64,000 bases of DNA from Aureibacter tunicatorum (GTDB lineage: Bacteria > Bacteroidota > Bacteroidia > Cytophagales > Cyclobacteriaceae). The notes under the pieces were generated by a model. That model searched no databases. It had not been told where the DNA came from and saw only the letters and a program-made list of their open reading frames with translations. How positions within the stretch are numbered: position 1 is the first letter of the stretch; each line of letters opens with the position of its first letter. The stretch lies in NCBI RefSeq assembly GCF_036492635.1, contig NZ_AP025307.1, positions 62,001-126,000 on the forward strand. Direction: 5' to 3'. The position numbers were made by a program, and so were the translations under genes. Shown one piece after another: positions 27,954 to 37,912 of this stretch.

Positions 27954-30902
27954 ATGCCATTATACAAAAGTAGGCTACAAGAACATAAAACTAGAAGCAA
28001 TACTGGCGGAAAAAGTGGCATTGCAAAATGGCCTCCCGGAATAAATGTTGTTCAAGCGATGATGACATCGGGAAGGTTCAGAGAGCTAACAATTGTAGAT
28101 GGTGATCGCTCGGCTTTGTACGCTAACTCTGAAGAAATTTTCGAAGTCGAAAAACAACTGGATATCTACCATAGCCTCACGCCAAGCATAGAGGAATTGG
28201 AAGAAGAGTTTAAAAAACATGACACCTCTCCAGACGGAAATTTCACATTTTTAGGCAGTGTGATGGCACCGGAAGCGGAGCCATATGTGGATGCATTTCG
28301 TCTAGGGTATACTTTACTAAGCCAAGAAGTCTACAAAGGCCAGCAACACATTCTTCATGTTATAGAACAGTCCAAATCGAATCTGGAACAATTCTACCAA
28401 GTTAGAATCGACTTCACCAACCCGATACATTTGCGATTATCTATTCTTGCGAAAATCAGGAAACAACTATTTGAATGGAACAAAAGCAATTCCATGGGTG
28501 TAGGACAAAGTCCTGTTCGATGCGGAATTCAAGCTTTGCTCAATGACATAGATACAGAACATGAAAGTTTAATTGAAAAACTAAGAGAATATTCATTGCC
28601 AATATGGGCTGAAGCCAAGGGTATTCACCCCACTGCCTTGCACGAAGAGTTGGAGGCTATCTGGATGGGAGTAGATGATGCGATTGACTTTTCAGCTTTG
28701 CCTGAGCAACACCGTAAATCATTACTGTCCCAGATCGCTCAAATCGCAGAAAAACCCTTGGGCAGAAAACTACTTTTGTCCACTGGTCGTTTGGCCCATG
28801 GAGAAAAAAGCCTAGGTTACTCGCCATCAGAATATGATGAAAGAGGACTTGCATGCGGAGTGCTCAATTTAGCGTCATTATACCTTCCTGTATGGCCCAG
28901 ACCTGAAGATTTGTCATTCAAAGGTCAAACCTTTGCGGGAAATGTGCATGTAGCAGAACAAGTCCATTCCATGAGGCAAATCAAAGTAAAACCTCAACTT
29001 GCCCCTCATTTTCAATGGAATTTCAAACCTCCTACTGAAACCGTCCATCTCTACATGCCAGAAATGGATTATTCAAAACTTTGGGGTTTTAAAGCTACAG
29101 AAGACGAAGATCCTCAATTTGCTTTATATCCTCCATTCTTGCATTTAGCCAATTCATTATTCGCTATAAATGATTATGCAGAAAACCCTCAAGTACCGGT
29201 ACCTGCAAGACATGTCAGAATGCTTGATTTTGAGAACACTCTGAGAGGAGAGTACAGTCTGCCCAAGAGAAAGGGCATTCCAATATGGGCAGGAGAGCCA
29301 AATCCTGATTATGTAAAAAATGGCCTCCCCCCTCTTAAACACTACTACTGGAACAGACTAAGAAGAAAAATACATCTGCCCCATTTCCAAGAACAAATGG
29401 GAATGAAAGTCTCGCGTCCTGAAGAAATATCAGATTTCAACTCTCTATATCAAGTCGTCATTCATGCCATTCTGAGAAGCGGAGAGTCCGTCCCTGAGGA
29501 ACTTAGCTTTAGTTATGTGCCAGAAGCTTCCAAACCAAAGCCTGACTGGACTGACGACATAAAACTCAAAGAATTTCTTCTCAAAAACAAGAGACATGTA
29601 TTGAGCAAGTATTGGGAAGAAAGCATGGTAGCTTCATTAAAAGATGAACATGACCTCGACTTAGAGCTTGAAAGTCCAACAGCGATCATTGTAGGTGGAG
29701 AAGATGAAGCATTGCCAAGCAATGTTGTTCTGATCAACAAGCTAAAAGAATTCCTCAAAGATGATAGCGAAGAGTTAGTTGACAAACTTGGAGCAAGCTT
29801 ATTCAACTCCGGTAAAAAAGAGGACGCTAAGAGCAAAGAAAAAGATGATAAAAGCAAAGTAAAAGATTCCGCGTCCTCAATTGGAGATGAAGCCAAAGAC
29901 CTCATCTTGCCTACTGAAATTACCGAAATTCTCAGTATTGTCACCAATGTAATAGATGCAGTTAAAGACAGCTTTGTTTTTATCAAGGATGTTGTTAGCG
30001 ATATTGCTGAAATTATCACCGAATGGGACTCCTTATCAGCAGAAGATATCATTGAAAAAGTATTTGATCGTGTAAAACAACTTGTTGAAACGGTCAAGTC
30101 AATACTTTCAGCAACTAATGAAGTTCTTAAAATATTTGGCATAGCAAGCACAGGATTGGCAACAGCCATACCTGCCTTAGGCATTGTCATCAGTATCATT
30201 GAAATAGCGCGTAGAGGCTTCACTCTTGCTCAATCCATCCGGAATTATGTGCTGATGTATCGTCAGCATCATAAGCTTTTCGAAAAGATGAAAGACGATC
30301 TCATTATCTCCAAATTGCTGAATGCGGACAATGAAGTCGACGAGCAATTGCTAAGAAGCCTTAGAGTTCAAGAAAACTTCGATGAGTTTTTCGATTCAAT
30401 GAAAATCAATCGTCGAGCATCGTCTATCAAACGAACTTTGGATGAAGCAGGAGAACTCGACGTTTGCGAAGAACTTGAAGCCATCAATAGAGAACGAATA
30501 ATAAAGGAATGCATATTCATAGCAACAAATGTGGTGAGAGTCGCTGCCAATATTACTACTTTGGCTGGAGTATCCGCTCCCGTTGGAATCGGATTGCAAA
30601 TAGGAGCTTCAGCAGTGGAAGGTGGAATGTATCTTGTCAGATTCGGCGTTCAAAAATTCAGAGATGCTGGTTGGGGAAATCAAGATATGACCACACGAGC
30701 GATACATTTGCATCGTTTGGATGTCATCAAGGAGGTTGGCCGCATGATAGGATCATTTGATGGAAAATCAGAATTAAGAGCCGATGTGATTGAAGCCTAT
30801 GTTCGCGCGACAGGAACGACGCTATACAAATTAAGCAAAGCCAAAAACAATGAAAAAAGAGTCCTGATGGTTTACAATGGAATGAAAGAACGATTTTGGT
30901 AA
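27954..30902 (+). CDS. Tagged 982-aa protein with two C-terminal hydrophobic segments, candidate effector
   Basis: No signal peptide. The first ~37 residues are basic and polar and end in WPPGINVVQAMM, a variant of the tag seen in the 1000-aa and 697-aa proteins. The middle (about 40-600) is a helical region with many Pro, Trp and His and matches no family I know. A Lys/Asp/Ser-rich linker (about 620-650) leads to a helical C-terminus with two long small-residue-rich hydrophobic stretches, near 724-760 and 849-898 (rich in Gly, Ala, Ile and Val). They could insert into membranes, so a pore-forming role is possible but unproven. The next gene, 183 bp downstream, is another tagged giant. Confidence 0.6.
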   Translation: MPLYKSRLQEHKTRSNTGGKSGIAKWPPGINVVQAMMTSGRFRELTIVDGDRSALYANSEEIFEVEKQLDIYHSLTPSIEELEEEFKKHDTSPDGNFTFLGSVMAPEAEPYVDAFRLGYTLLSQEVYKGQQHILHVIEQSKSNLEQFYQVRIDFTNPIHLRLSILAKIRKQLFEWNKSNSMGVGQSPVRCGIQALLNDIDTEHESLIEKLREYSLPIWAEAKGIHPTALHEELEAIWMGVDDAIDFSALPEQHRKSLLSQIAQIAEKPLGRKLLLSTGRLAHGEKSLGYSPSEYDERGLACGVLNLASLYLPVWPRPEDLSFKGQTFAGNVHVAEQVHSMRQIKVKPQLAPHFQWNFKPPTETVHLYMPEMDYSKLWGFKATEDEDPQFALYPPFLHLANSLFAINDYAENPQVPVPARHVRMLDFENTLRGEYSLPKRKGIPIWAGEPNPDYVKNGLPPLKHYYWNRLRRKIHLPHFQEQMGMKVSRPEEISDFNSLYQVVIHAILRSGESVPEELSFSYVPEASKPKPDWTDDIKLKEFLLKNKRHVLSKYWEESMVASLKDEHDLDLELESPTAIIVGGEDEALPSNVVLINKLKEFLKDDSEELVDKLGASLFNSGKKEDAKSKEKDDKSKVKDSASSIGDEAKDLILPTEITEILSIVTNVIDAVKDSFVFIKDVVSDIAEIITEWDSLSAEDIIEKVFDRVKQLVETVKSILSATNEVLKIFGIASTGLATAIPALGIVISIIEIARRGFTLAQSIRNYVLMYRQHHKLFEKMKDDLIISKLLNADNEVDEQLLRSLRVQENFDEFFDSMKINRRASSIKRTLDEAGELDVCEELEAINRERIIKECIFIATNVVRVAANITTLAGVSAPVGIGLQIGASAVEGGMYLVRFGVQKFRDAGWGNQDMTTRAIHLHRLDVIKEVGRMIGSFDGKSELRADVIEAYVRATGTTLYKLSKAKNNEKRVLMVYNGMKERFW

Positions 30903-31085
30903 AAAAATAAAAAAAATGCTATCATTAAAAAGCATTTCATAATCCTGTCAATAAAACCCTCCTATCCAATGACAAATACTTTTACCTATCATTAGAAAAA
31001 CGTATCATTTCTAAAGTCCGCCAACCTCGCAAAGCCAACCTTATCTCATCAAACCTGTTCACTACTCAGCAGAGAAGTCGAAGAG

Positions 31086-34000
31086 ATGAAGTTAACGAGG
31101 GAGAAAGACAAGAAGGGCAGATCGCAACACGCAGGATTCTCAGGTCAAAATTCTGCATCTGCAAAACCGCCGGTCCAAGCAATGTTTGGTTGGCTAGAGC
31201 GTAGAAAAAAGAATAAAGAAGCAGAAAGAGAATGGAGACGATATTATGCGTCAGAAGAGTATAGAAGACAAGTTGCAGAAGACAATCAAGAGACTTATGG
31301 AGGCGACTCTACTTTTGGACAAACCGTAAAGTCTCCGGGTGATAGTGCTTTAGGTTTTGTCAATGTCTCTATGCCATATGACCGTAGAGAGACTCAATCT
31401 TTGGGAATGCCTGCATTAACTGAAACTGATGAAAGACTGGATATTTCTCAATCTGTACCTGCCAACTTGAGGCATCATAGAATTATTCATGAGCATTTCA
31501 TTGAACCAAACCAACCAGCAACTACTGAAGTCGGATTAGGACCAACTTCCATTATCACATCCACAAGCACTCCAAAACTTGATACATTTGAAAGCCCCTC
31601 AGGAGTTCAAGTAAAATCAAAACCAACTCCAGTCGCTTCTGAACCAATGAAACCAAAACAACGACCTCTTACCCGCGCTCAAAGAAATCATAGCGAAAGA
31701 GGTTGGTGCCCTTGGAAAACCGGGCCATTGGAACTTGGCAATGAAAAATATTTCGGTTTTGTTTGCAGTGTCCTGAACTCTAGTTTAAGGCCAAGACTTA
31801 TAGAGCCAGATGTGGTCAAACTAAGAAGCAGCGCCGTACAAAAACTTAGAGCCAAAGGAGAGTACGAAAGCGTGTTTCAAAGCGTATATTCCGAAATCAA
31901 GCAAACTCCTTCCGTAGACATGCACAATATAACAGCCAACGAAGACTTGGCTCATATAATTCTGTATGCAGCTCAAATGGAAGTTGAAGATCGATTAACA
32001 GAATTAGGCCCAGATTTGACTTACAGCCACTTGCCTTGGGGACAAGGGGAAATGCACCCTTCAAACCCTAAATATCAAGGCTACTTGCAATTCTTGATGT
32101 CGTCTCCCCTTTATGAATCTCATTATAGAGAAAAAATCAGCGAAGATTTTAGAAAAACACTGGTTTCCGACATGAGTAGAGAAGATATTAGCTATCAAAC
32201 CATCTTCGATCAAAATAGAGAAACCATTGGAAATGCATTGGATAAGTTCGGTGAAGATTATCAAAATGAAGAATATAATCATTTGATGTGCTATGCCGCA
32301 TATCTGGAAGCCAGAGAAGACGTTGAAGAAGTCAACCTTTTAGACGTATATATGCCGGGAATCAAAAGAGCGTATCCAGTCGCACCTCCCCCAATGCCTG
32401 CGCAACTTCCAGTAATGCCAGAACCATACAATCCTCATCAGCAAACCTATGAACCACCTATGATGGGAGCTAGAAATGATTTGAATTATTTAGAACCTAC
32501 GGCTCCGGCTCCACTGCTAGAACCTGCGACCTTTGTGCCTCCTAGAAGTCAAGAATACGGAGTACAGTTGCCGAGTCCGAACCAACCTTTAGCAACTGAA
32601 GGATGGATAGGTGATGTCCCTCCTGCTATCAATCCTACATTCGCACATATTCCCTTGCAACAACCTCGAGCTGTAGATTCAACAGCCAGTCTTGAGGCTA
32701 GAGAAAAAGAAGCTAGGGATACGAGAGAAGCGGAAGAACGATCTAAAGAAGATGCGGAACTTCGTGATCAGGTAGCAGCACTTACTCAAAGTACACAGTT
32801 AGGAATGATTTTAGAACAAGATAGAGAATATCATCCTGAAAGAACGTCTCCAAGAATTTCTCCAGTGACATCTCCTGCAAGAAATAGAATCAGTTCTGTG
32901 AATATGACATCCGGAGAATACGAGGAATTCTTAAAAAGAACGGAAACTGAAGCATTTGAAAATATGGGGCATCATCCTATGCCTTCCGCTGAAGAAATAC
33001 GAAGAAATGAAAAAGAGCTAGAAGATGCTCTTAAAATATCCGCCAAAGAAAATAAACGGACAACATACGGTATGAATATGCCTTTACTTGAGCCAGCATC
33101 TCCTTTGGGCACGCCTTTAAGCTCAAGTCCTGTAAGAACGAACCCAGCTGGGATCTACCCATTGCTTGAAAGCCATCCCAATAATCTGGACTTATCCACT
33201 CCCGGAGCTGCGTTGAATACGAGTGAAAGAAACAACTTTGAATACAACCGTCCTAGTGTATTGGATGATGAAGAGCCAAGATCCAAATTGACCTCTCGCC
33301 CACCAACTGAACAGCTTGAACAGTCCTTTGACATGGAAGCATTGCTTGAGGATCATAGAAAAATGGAAGAAGAAAGAGTCAAAAGGCTAGGACAAAGAAC
33401 AGAATCAGTAGACCAAACCGATTTAGAAGAAGCTACCATGGCATCAAGGCAAAACCTCAGATACATGAGTGACATCGGCGAGGAACATGATATAGAAGCT
33501 CAAAAGAAACGTCTGGAGGAGTTCAACGCCATGAAAAGAAGCAGTCAAGAAGATCTGCCTCACTTAACAGGTGCTTCAAATGTTATTTCAAGTCAAGGAG
33601 CATCGGTTGTAAGTCACACAAGTCCACACTTAGCTCGCGCTACCACTGCAACATTTGACCCACATTCAGCAAGATATCAGCAACAATATGGACCTTTTGT
33701 CAATCCGCATGACAAAAAATCAGAAGTATATGATCAAATAGTTAGCGATGCCGGCAGGTTGCTTAGGAAGGGAGAGATAATACCTACTTACACGATCGGA
33801 GTTATGAACTATTCCATAGAAGCCAATGCCAAATTCAAAGAAAGCAAAAGCTATGACGAAGTAGTCTCTGAAGTTTTATCAATGGTAAGAGAGTATATTA
33901 GGCAAGAAGAAAAAGAAGAATACATATCTGAGCAAGGAATACAACTTATCGCTCACGCTGCATGCTTAAAAGGATACGAACTCCATTGTCTTGAAAGTGG

Positions 34001-34088
34001 TATTCCATTCAAAATCACCGTAGAGAGACATAAAGAAGCCGCGCGACACAAAACAAAAAAGAAAGTGGCCGCCGCAACAGCCATTTAA
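31086..34088 (+). CDS. Tagged 1000-aa protein with three repeats and disordered linkers, candidate effector
   Basis: A basic leader ends in KPPVQAMFG (residues 27-35), the clearest form of the tag. After a disordered, Pro/Ser/Thr-rich stretch come two similar helical units at about 223-310 and 330-417, and a third at about 878-975. Each ends with a helix of the form (I/L)xx(Y/H)AAxxE/K near an acidic stretch. A long, probably disordered region (about 430-870) rich in Pro, Glu, Arg and Ser lies between units two and three. No enzyme motif or signal peptide was found. The repeats look like binding modules. The stop is 3 bp before the convergent DUF389 gene. Confidence 0.6.
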   Translation: MKLTREKDKKGRSQHAGFSGQNSASAKPPVQAMFGWLERRKKNKEAEREWRRYYASEEYRRQVAEDNQETYGGDSTFGQTVKSPGDSALGFVNVSMPYDRRETQSLGMPALTETDERLDISQSVPANLRHHRIIHEHFIEPNQPATTEVGLGPTSIITSTSTPKLDTFESPSGVQVKSKPTPVASEPMKPKQRPLTRAQRNHSERGWCPWKTGPLELGNEKYFGFVCSVLNSSLRPRLIEPDVVKLRSSAVQKLRAKGEYESVFQSVYSEIKQTPSVDMHNITANEDLAHIILYAAQMEVEDRLTELGPDLTYSHLPWGQGEMHPSNPKYQGYLQFLMSSPLYESHYREKISEDFRKTLVSDMSREDISYQTIFDQNRETIGNALDKFGEDYQNEEYNHLMCYAAYLEAREDVEEVNLLDVYMPGIKRAYPVAPPPMPAQLPVMPEPYNPHQQTYEPPMMGARNDLNYLEPTAPAPLLEPATFVPPRSQEYGVQLPSPNQPLATEGWIGDVPPAINPTFAHIPLQQPRAVDSTASLEAREKEARDTREAEERSKEDAELRDQVAALTQSTQLGMILEQDREYHPERTSPRISPVTSPARNRISSVNMTSGEYEEFLKRTETEAFENMGHHPMPSAEEIRRNEKELEDALKISAKENKRTTYGMNMPLLEPASPLGTPLSSSPVRTNPAGIYPLLESHPNNLDLSTPGAALNTSERNNFEYNRPSVLDDEEPRSKLTSRPPTEQLEQSFDMEALLEDHRKMEEERVKRLGQRTESVDQTDLEEATMASRQNLRYMSDIGEEHDIEAQKKRLEEFNAMKRSSQEDLPHLTGASNVISSQGASVVSHTSPHLARATTATFDPHSARYQQQYGPFVNPHDKKSEVYDQIVSDAGRLLRKGEIIPTYTIGVMNYSIEANAKFKESKSYDEVVSEVLSMVREYIRQEEKEEYISEQGIQLIAHAACLKGYELHCLESGIPFKITVERHKEAARHKTKKKVAAATAI

Positions 34089-34091
34089 TTC

Positions 34092-35549
34092 TTATAAGTG
34101 AATAACATCAACAGCAGCACCGTGCTTGACATTAAGGTAACTCTCCAACTTCTCCTTTGTTTTATGTCTTGAGATTCTAGCCTTGTTCAAAAATTTCCAT
34201 TTGACAATGTAAGTAAGGTTTTCTCCCAGAGTATCCTGTCCATCCGTTGTCATATGTCCGTACGAGATTTTAGAAATCTCAGGAAACAATACTTTATACT
34301 CATTCATCACGTCTATGATTTCCGTTTTTTCAGTTCTTACATTCAAGTTTTCAATTCGACTAGACAAACTATCGCTGATCTCATTGCGAAGCTTCATTTC
34401 CATCGATCGCAAATTACCGCTCAATCGCTCTATATCCTCTGCCATTTGAGCTTTTTGCTTGTCAGGAGGAGCTGCTGTAGGGGTCAAGTCCAAAGCTATT
34501 CTCTTATTAGGGAAATAATTAAATATCAAAGACCCGCTAAATATGTCATTCAATGATGCTTCCAGCTTTCGTGTTCTATCTTCCTCGATATAATCACCAA
34601 AATAATATACTTGCAATGATTGAGTGCTATCGGATTTTTCTCTGATTGACCACCTTACGCCATTCTCCAAATCTTCGTGTATATTATTCGAAATAAATTT
34701 CTCAATGATTTTATCTTGAGATAGGCTTCTTAATGAAGTGTATAAAAAGTAAATACTTGGCACAAGCAATATGAACAAGAAAGCGTAAACAGCTCTTTTG
34801 GCCAGCTTTGCTTTTTGCTCATCAATCGACTTCATAAGCGGAAATTTCAACACTCTTACAATAAAATATGTTGAAATGCTTATCAATACAGTGTTGATGA
34901 AAAACAAATAAAAAGCCCCTCCGAAAATTTGAGTATCTCCCGTAGCAAGGCCATAACCGGCAGTGCATAATGGAGGCATCAAAGCAGTGGCAATCGCAAC
35001 GCCTGGAACGGCAGTAGCATTGTTGCTTCTTGAGCCTGCAATAATTCCAGCCAAGCCTCCAAACAAAGCGACAAAAGCATCTAGAATAGTTGGAGAGGTT
35101 CGGCTTGTCATTTCATCGGTCAAATACCCATATGGTGAAATCTTGAAATACACAAAACTTGCCATCAAACTTAAACCTGTTGCTACTCCCAAATTTCTCA
35201 ATGACAAAAACATGGACTCCTTGTCATTTATACCCACAGAAAGTCCTAAACCAAGTATTGGGCCCATCAATGGCGATACTAGCATGGCTCCAATAATCAC
35301 TGCGGGTGAATTCACGTCAAGGCCTATGCAAGCTATCATCGTAGAGCATATCAGCATCCATAAATTAGAGCCTTTTAAAACAATCCCACCTTGAATATTG
35401 GTAATTGTGCCATTTACATCAGTATCTTCAGCCAGATTGACGATTCTGTCGATAACAAGCTTATTGTAGTTCCATAGGGATTTAAACGACCTATACACTA
35501 GGTTTTTATAAGCAATATGCTTGATTTTATCAAACCTGTTATTATTCAT
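34092..35549 (-). CDS. DUF389-family membrane protein
   Basis: A 485-aa inner-membrane protein of the DUF389 (TIGR00341/TIGR00271) family. The conserved core starts near residue 75 with GAMLVSPLMGPILGLGLSVG and includes about six helices, among them ATALMPPLCTAGYGLATGD. A C-terminal ~200-residue soluble domain with a coiled-coil stretch follows. Function is unknown; transport has been suggested for the family. It stands alone on this strand. Confidence 0.85.
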   Translation of the reverse strand: MNNNRFDKIKHIAYKNLVYRSFKSLWNYNKLVIDRIVNLAEDTDVNGTITNIQGGIVLKGSNLWMLICSTMIACIGLDVNSPAVIIGAMLVSPLMGPILGLGLSVGINDKESMFLSLRNLGVATGLSLMASFVYFKISPYGYLTDEMTSRTSPTILDAFVALFGGLAGIIAGSRSNNATAVPGVAIATALMPPLCTAGYGLATGDTQIFGGAFYLFFINTVLISISTYFIVRVLKFPLMKSIDEQKAKLAKRAVYAFLFILLVPSIYFLYTSLRSLSQDKIIEKFISNNIHEDLENGVRWSIREKSDSTQSLQVYYFGDYIEEDRTRKLEASLNDIFSGSLIFNYFPNKRIALDLTPTAAPPDKQKAQMAEDIERLSGNLRSMEMKLRNEISDSLSSRIENLNVRTEKTEIIDVMNEYKVLFPEISKISYGHMTTDGQDTLGENLTYIVKWKFLNKARISRHKTKEKLESYLNVKHGAAVDVIHL

Positions 35550-35790
35550 TCTATAAAAGTTATTGTCTGATAATTATTTTTGGATTAGAGCCGAATCCAA
35601 GCCAGCAACAAACGATTAAGTATTAATAATTCGTATGCAAGCCTTTAAAAATAATAAAAAATAAAATGAAAATACGACGAGCTAAAAAAAATAGAGCGAG
35701 TTTGAAAAATTCATTTTGATTATCGCATGTTAACTTATCAGAAATTTTTGACAAGCATTTTTTTGAATAAATTTCGTTAATGAACGATCA

Positions 35791-35823
35791 AATTTCAAAG
35801 TATCATTTTGATACATTGAAATT
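35791..35823. repeat. Palindrome 1 with TATCA-TTT-TGATA core (candidate parS/operator)
   Basis: Two 15-base arms, AATTTCAAAGTATCA and TGATACATTGAAATT, flank a TTT spacer with one mismatched pair. It lies immediately left of a second palindrome with the same core, 1.2 kb upstream of parA. Candidate centromere for ParB binding; it could also form the end of the rarD transcript. Confidence 0.55.
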
Positions 35824-35864
35824 GAAATGAATCAAAATATCAAAATGATACTTTGATTCATTTC
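35824..35864. repeat. Palindrome 2 with TATCA-AAA-TGATA core (candidate parS/operator)
   Basis: Two 19-base arms, GAAATGAATCAAAATATCA and TGATACTTTGATTCATTTC, surround an AAA spacer with one mismatched pair. It abuts palindrome 1 directly. The shared core and different outer arms argue for binding by one dimeric protein rather than for simple duplication. It is only 8 bp from the rarD stop, so a terminator role remains possible. Confidence 0.55.
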
Positions 35865-35871
35865 GGATATA

Positions 35872-36774
35872 TCAAACAACTTCTTCCAATGAAGCTTTTT
35901 TGATTTTTCTAGCTGCGATTATTTTTCCACCGGAATAAATTGCAAGAGCGGACCAAATAAAGCCAAAGCTGATAGCATGCGATGAAGTAAAATCTTCACC
36001 AAAAAAGAAAACTCCTATCAAAAGCATCAACGATGGACCGATATATTGCAAAAAGCCCATAGTAGAATAGGGGATATGCTTAGCTCCTTCATTATACAAA
36101 AACAATGGCACAGTTGTCACAACTCCAGCAAATAAGAAAAGAAAATCATTCAACCCTGTATCATGCAAAAAGTAAGCATTGCCATTCATTTCTAAAAACA
36201 GCAAATATCCTAAAGCCAAAGGCCCTACCAATAAAGTCTCAACAAACAAAGAGTTGAGCGAATCCATCGCCAACCTTTTTTTCAGCATGCCATAAAATCC
36301 GAATGTCCCTGCCAAAACAAAAGAAATATACGGAAAACTTCCATAGCCAACTGTAAGATATAAAACTCCAATGCAAGCCAAGCCAACAGCTATTTTTCCA
36401 GACAAATCCAGTTTCTCATTAAAGAAAATTATTCCCAATACGACATTCAATAAAGGATTAATATAATACCCCAAACTGCATTGGACAGTGAAACCTGCGT
36501 TTACAGCAAAAATATAAACCACCCAATTCAATGATATCAACAACGAGGAAACAATCAAAGTAATCAAAGTGGATCTTTTTTTGAACGCTTCAAAAAGGCT
36601 TTTTCGGTTTAGCAATAATGAAACAGCCCATAATAATACGCAAGACCAAACAATTCTATGCGATAACACTTCAAAAGAATCAGAGCTGTTCACTGCTTTC
36701 CAATAGAGAGGCAATACTCCCCATATAATAAAGGCTCCGATAGCCATCAAATATCCCTTTAATACCTTACTCAT
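35872..36774 (-). CDS. rarD: RarD-like EamA-family transporter
   Basis: The start is placed at 36774, giving 300 aa beginning MSKVLKGYLMAIGAFIIWG; the frame extends 12 codons further. Ten membrane helices and the RarD-type blocks GVLPLYWKAV, ISLNWVVYIFAVN and SLGYYINPL mark it as a drug/metabolite transporter superfamily member of the RarD group. The substrate is unknown. It sits between the palindromes and parA but is transcribed away from parA. Confidence 0.88.
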   Translation of the reverse strand: MSKVLKGYLMAIGAFIIWGVLPLYWKAVNSSDSFEVLSHRIVWSCVLLWAVSLLLNRKSLFEAFKKRSTLITLIVSSLLISLNWVVYIFAVNAGFTVQCSLGYYINPLLNVVLGIIFFNEKLDLSGKIAVGLACIGVLYLTVGYGSFPYISFVLAGTFGFYGMLKKRLAMDSLNSLFVETLLVGPLALGYLLFLEMNGNAYFLHDTGLNDFLFLFAGVVTTVPLFLYNEGAKHIPYSTMGFLQYIGPSLMLLIGVFFFGEDFTSSHAISFGFIWSALAIYSGGKIIAARKIKKASLEEVV

Positions 36775-36985
36775 GATACTCCAAACATATTTTAAAATAA
36801 TAAAGCTCAAATTTAGCTGAACTGAAAATGAAAAACAATTTCAACAAATAATTGGAGAGGTTTTTGAAGATCATTTTCACAATATTTGTATAAATTCATA
36901 TACAAAATATTCTCATAAATGATTTAAAATCGTTTGTTATGATTACAATATGTATTAATTTTAAGACATCAATATATTCTAAGCC

Positions 36986-37912
36986 ATGATAACTAACGAA
37001 GACATTGTAAATTTTTTTAATGAGAATGACGCGATATCCATTTCAGTCATTGAAAAAAAAGCGGACTTGCCTCATTCAACACTCTCCAAAGCCATCAAAG
37101 GCAATCGTAAACTTAATAAAGAGCATATACGGAAAGTGCTTCCTGTCATCAAGCAAATTGGCTTTGACAAAGAAGCGTATCTTTGCAGAACGCTGGCTGT
37201 GGTGAATAACAAAGGAGGCGTGAGCAAAACTACAACTGTTCATGCGCTTGGCGTAAGGCTTGCCGAGCTTGGATTTAAAGTATTGATTGTAGATTTGGAT
37301 AATCAATCAAACCTAACTGCCAACTGCGGAATCGAAGACTCTTCATTTCATATTCTTTCTCCAGGGGTTAAACCTTTGAATATCAAAGAAAACCTTGACT
37401 TGATACCTTGCAATATGGAATTAGACGAATTGCAAGAAGAATTAGCGGGAGAATATGATCAATGGACCAGAGTAAGAAGCATTTTAAGACCATATAAGGA
37501 AGTATATGACTTTATAATTATCGATACGGCTCCTAGTCTTGGTTTATTTACTGGAAACGCTGTAATCGCTTCGGATGAAATTATCATACCAACTCAAGCG
37601 CAAAGGAATTCCGTAGAAGGACTTAACAAGGTTTTTAGGCTGGTGGAAAACATTGGGGAAAAATTCGAAAGAAAACCAAAAATATCCGGTATTCTTGTTT
37701 CTCAATATCAAAATACCAGTGTCCAAAAAATGTATCATGAGATATTGGAAGAAAAATACGAAGATCTTTTATTCAAAGCTAATATTCCTTTGCTTACTGT
37801 TGTGCAACAAGCTGTGGCAATGAATGTGAGTATCTTCGAATTCGATTCCAAAAACCAAGCGGTGAAAGCTTACATAGAGTTAGCTGATGAAATTTTAAAT
37901 CAAATGAATTAA
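36986..37912 (+). CDS. parA: ParA-family partition ATPase with N-terminal HTH
   Basis: A 308-aa protein with an N-terminal helix-turn-helix (about residues 1-60, including LPHSTLSKAIKGNRKL), then a deviant Walker A box KGGVSKTT (76-83), DLDNQSN as motif A', and IDTAPSLG as Walker B. The HTH-ParA architecture is that of type Ia plasmid partition ATPases, which also autorepress their operon. The stop overlaps the parB start (TAATG). Together with the Rep gene and iterons this identifies the replicon backbone. Confidence 0.93.
   Translation: MITNEDIVNFFNENDAISISVIEKKADLPHSTLSKAIKGNRKLNKEHIRKVLPVIKQIGFDKEAYLCRTLAVVNNKGGVSKTTTVHALGVRLAELGFKVLIVDLDNQSNLTANCGIEDSSFHILSPGVKPLNIKENLDLIPCNMELDELQEELAGEYDQWTRVRSILRPYKEVYDFIIIDTAPSLGLFTGNAVIASDEIIIPTQAQRNSVEGLNKVFRLVENIGEKFERKPKISGILVSQYQNTSVQKMYHEILEEKYEDLLFKANIPLLTVVQQAVAMNVSIFEFDSKNQAVKAYIELADEILNQMN

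Larger units (their letters stand above)
35550..35871. other. Intergenic region holding two long palindromes
   Basis: A 322-bp gap between the DUF389 and RarD genes. The left two thirds are plain A+T-rich sequence; the right third holds the two palindromes described separately. No coding sequence or RNA gene was seen. Confidence 0.6.

Noticed and set aside
29513-30223. 236-aa minus-strand frame inside the 982-aa gene
   Set aside because: Ser/Leu-rich shadow of a strongly supported plus-strand gene, with no motif or start context of its own.
34963-35394. 143-aa plus-strand frame inside the DUF389 gene
   Set aside because: Antisense to conserved membrane helices; composition reflects the opposite strand.
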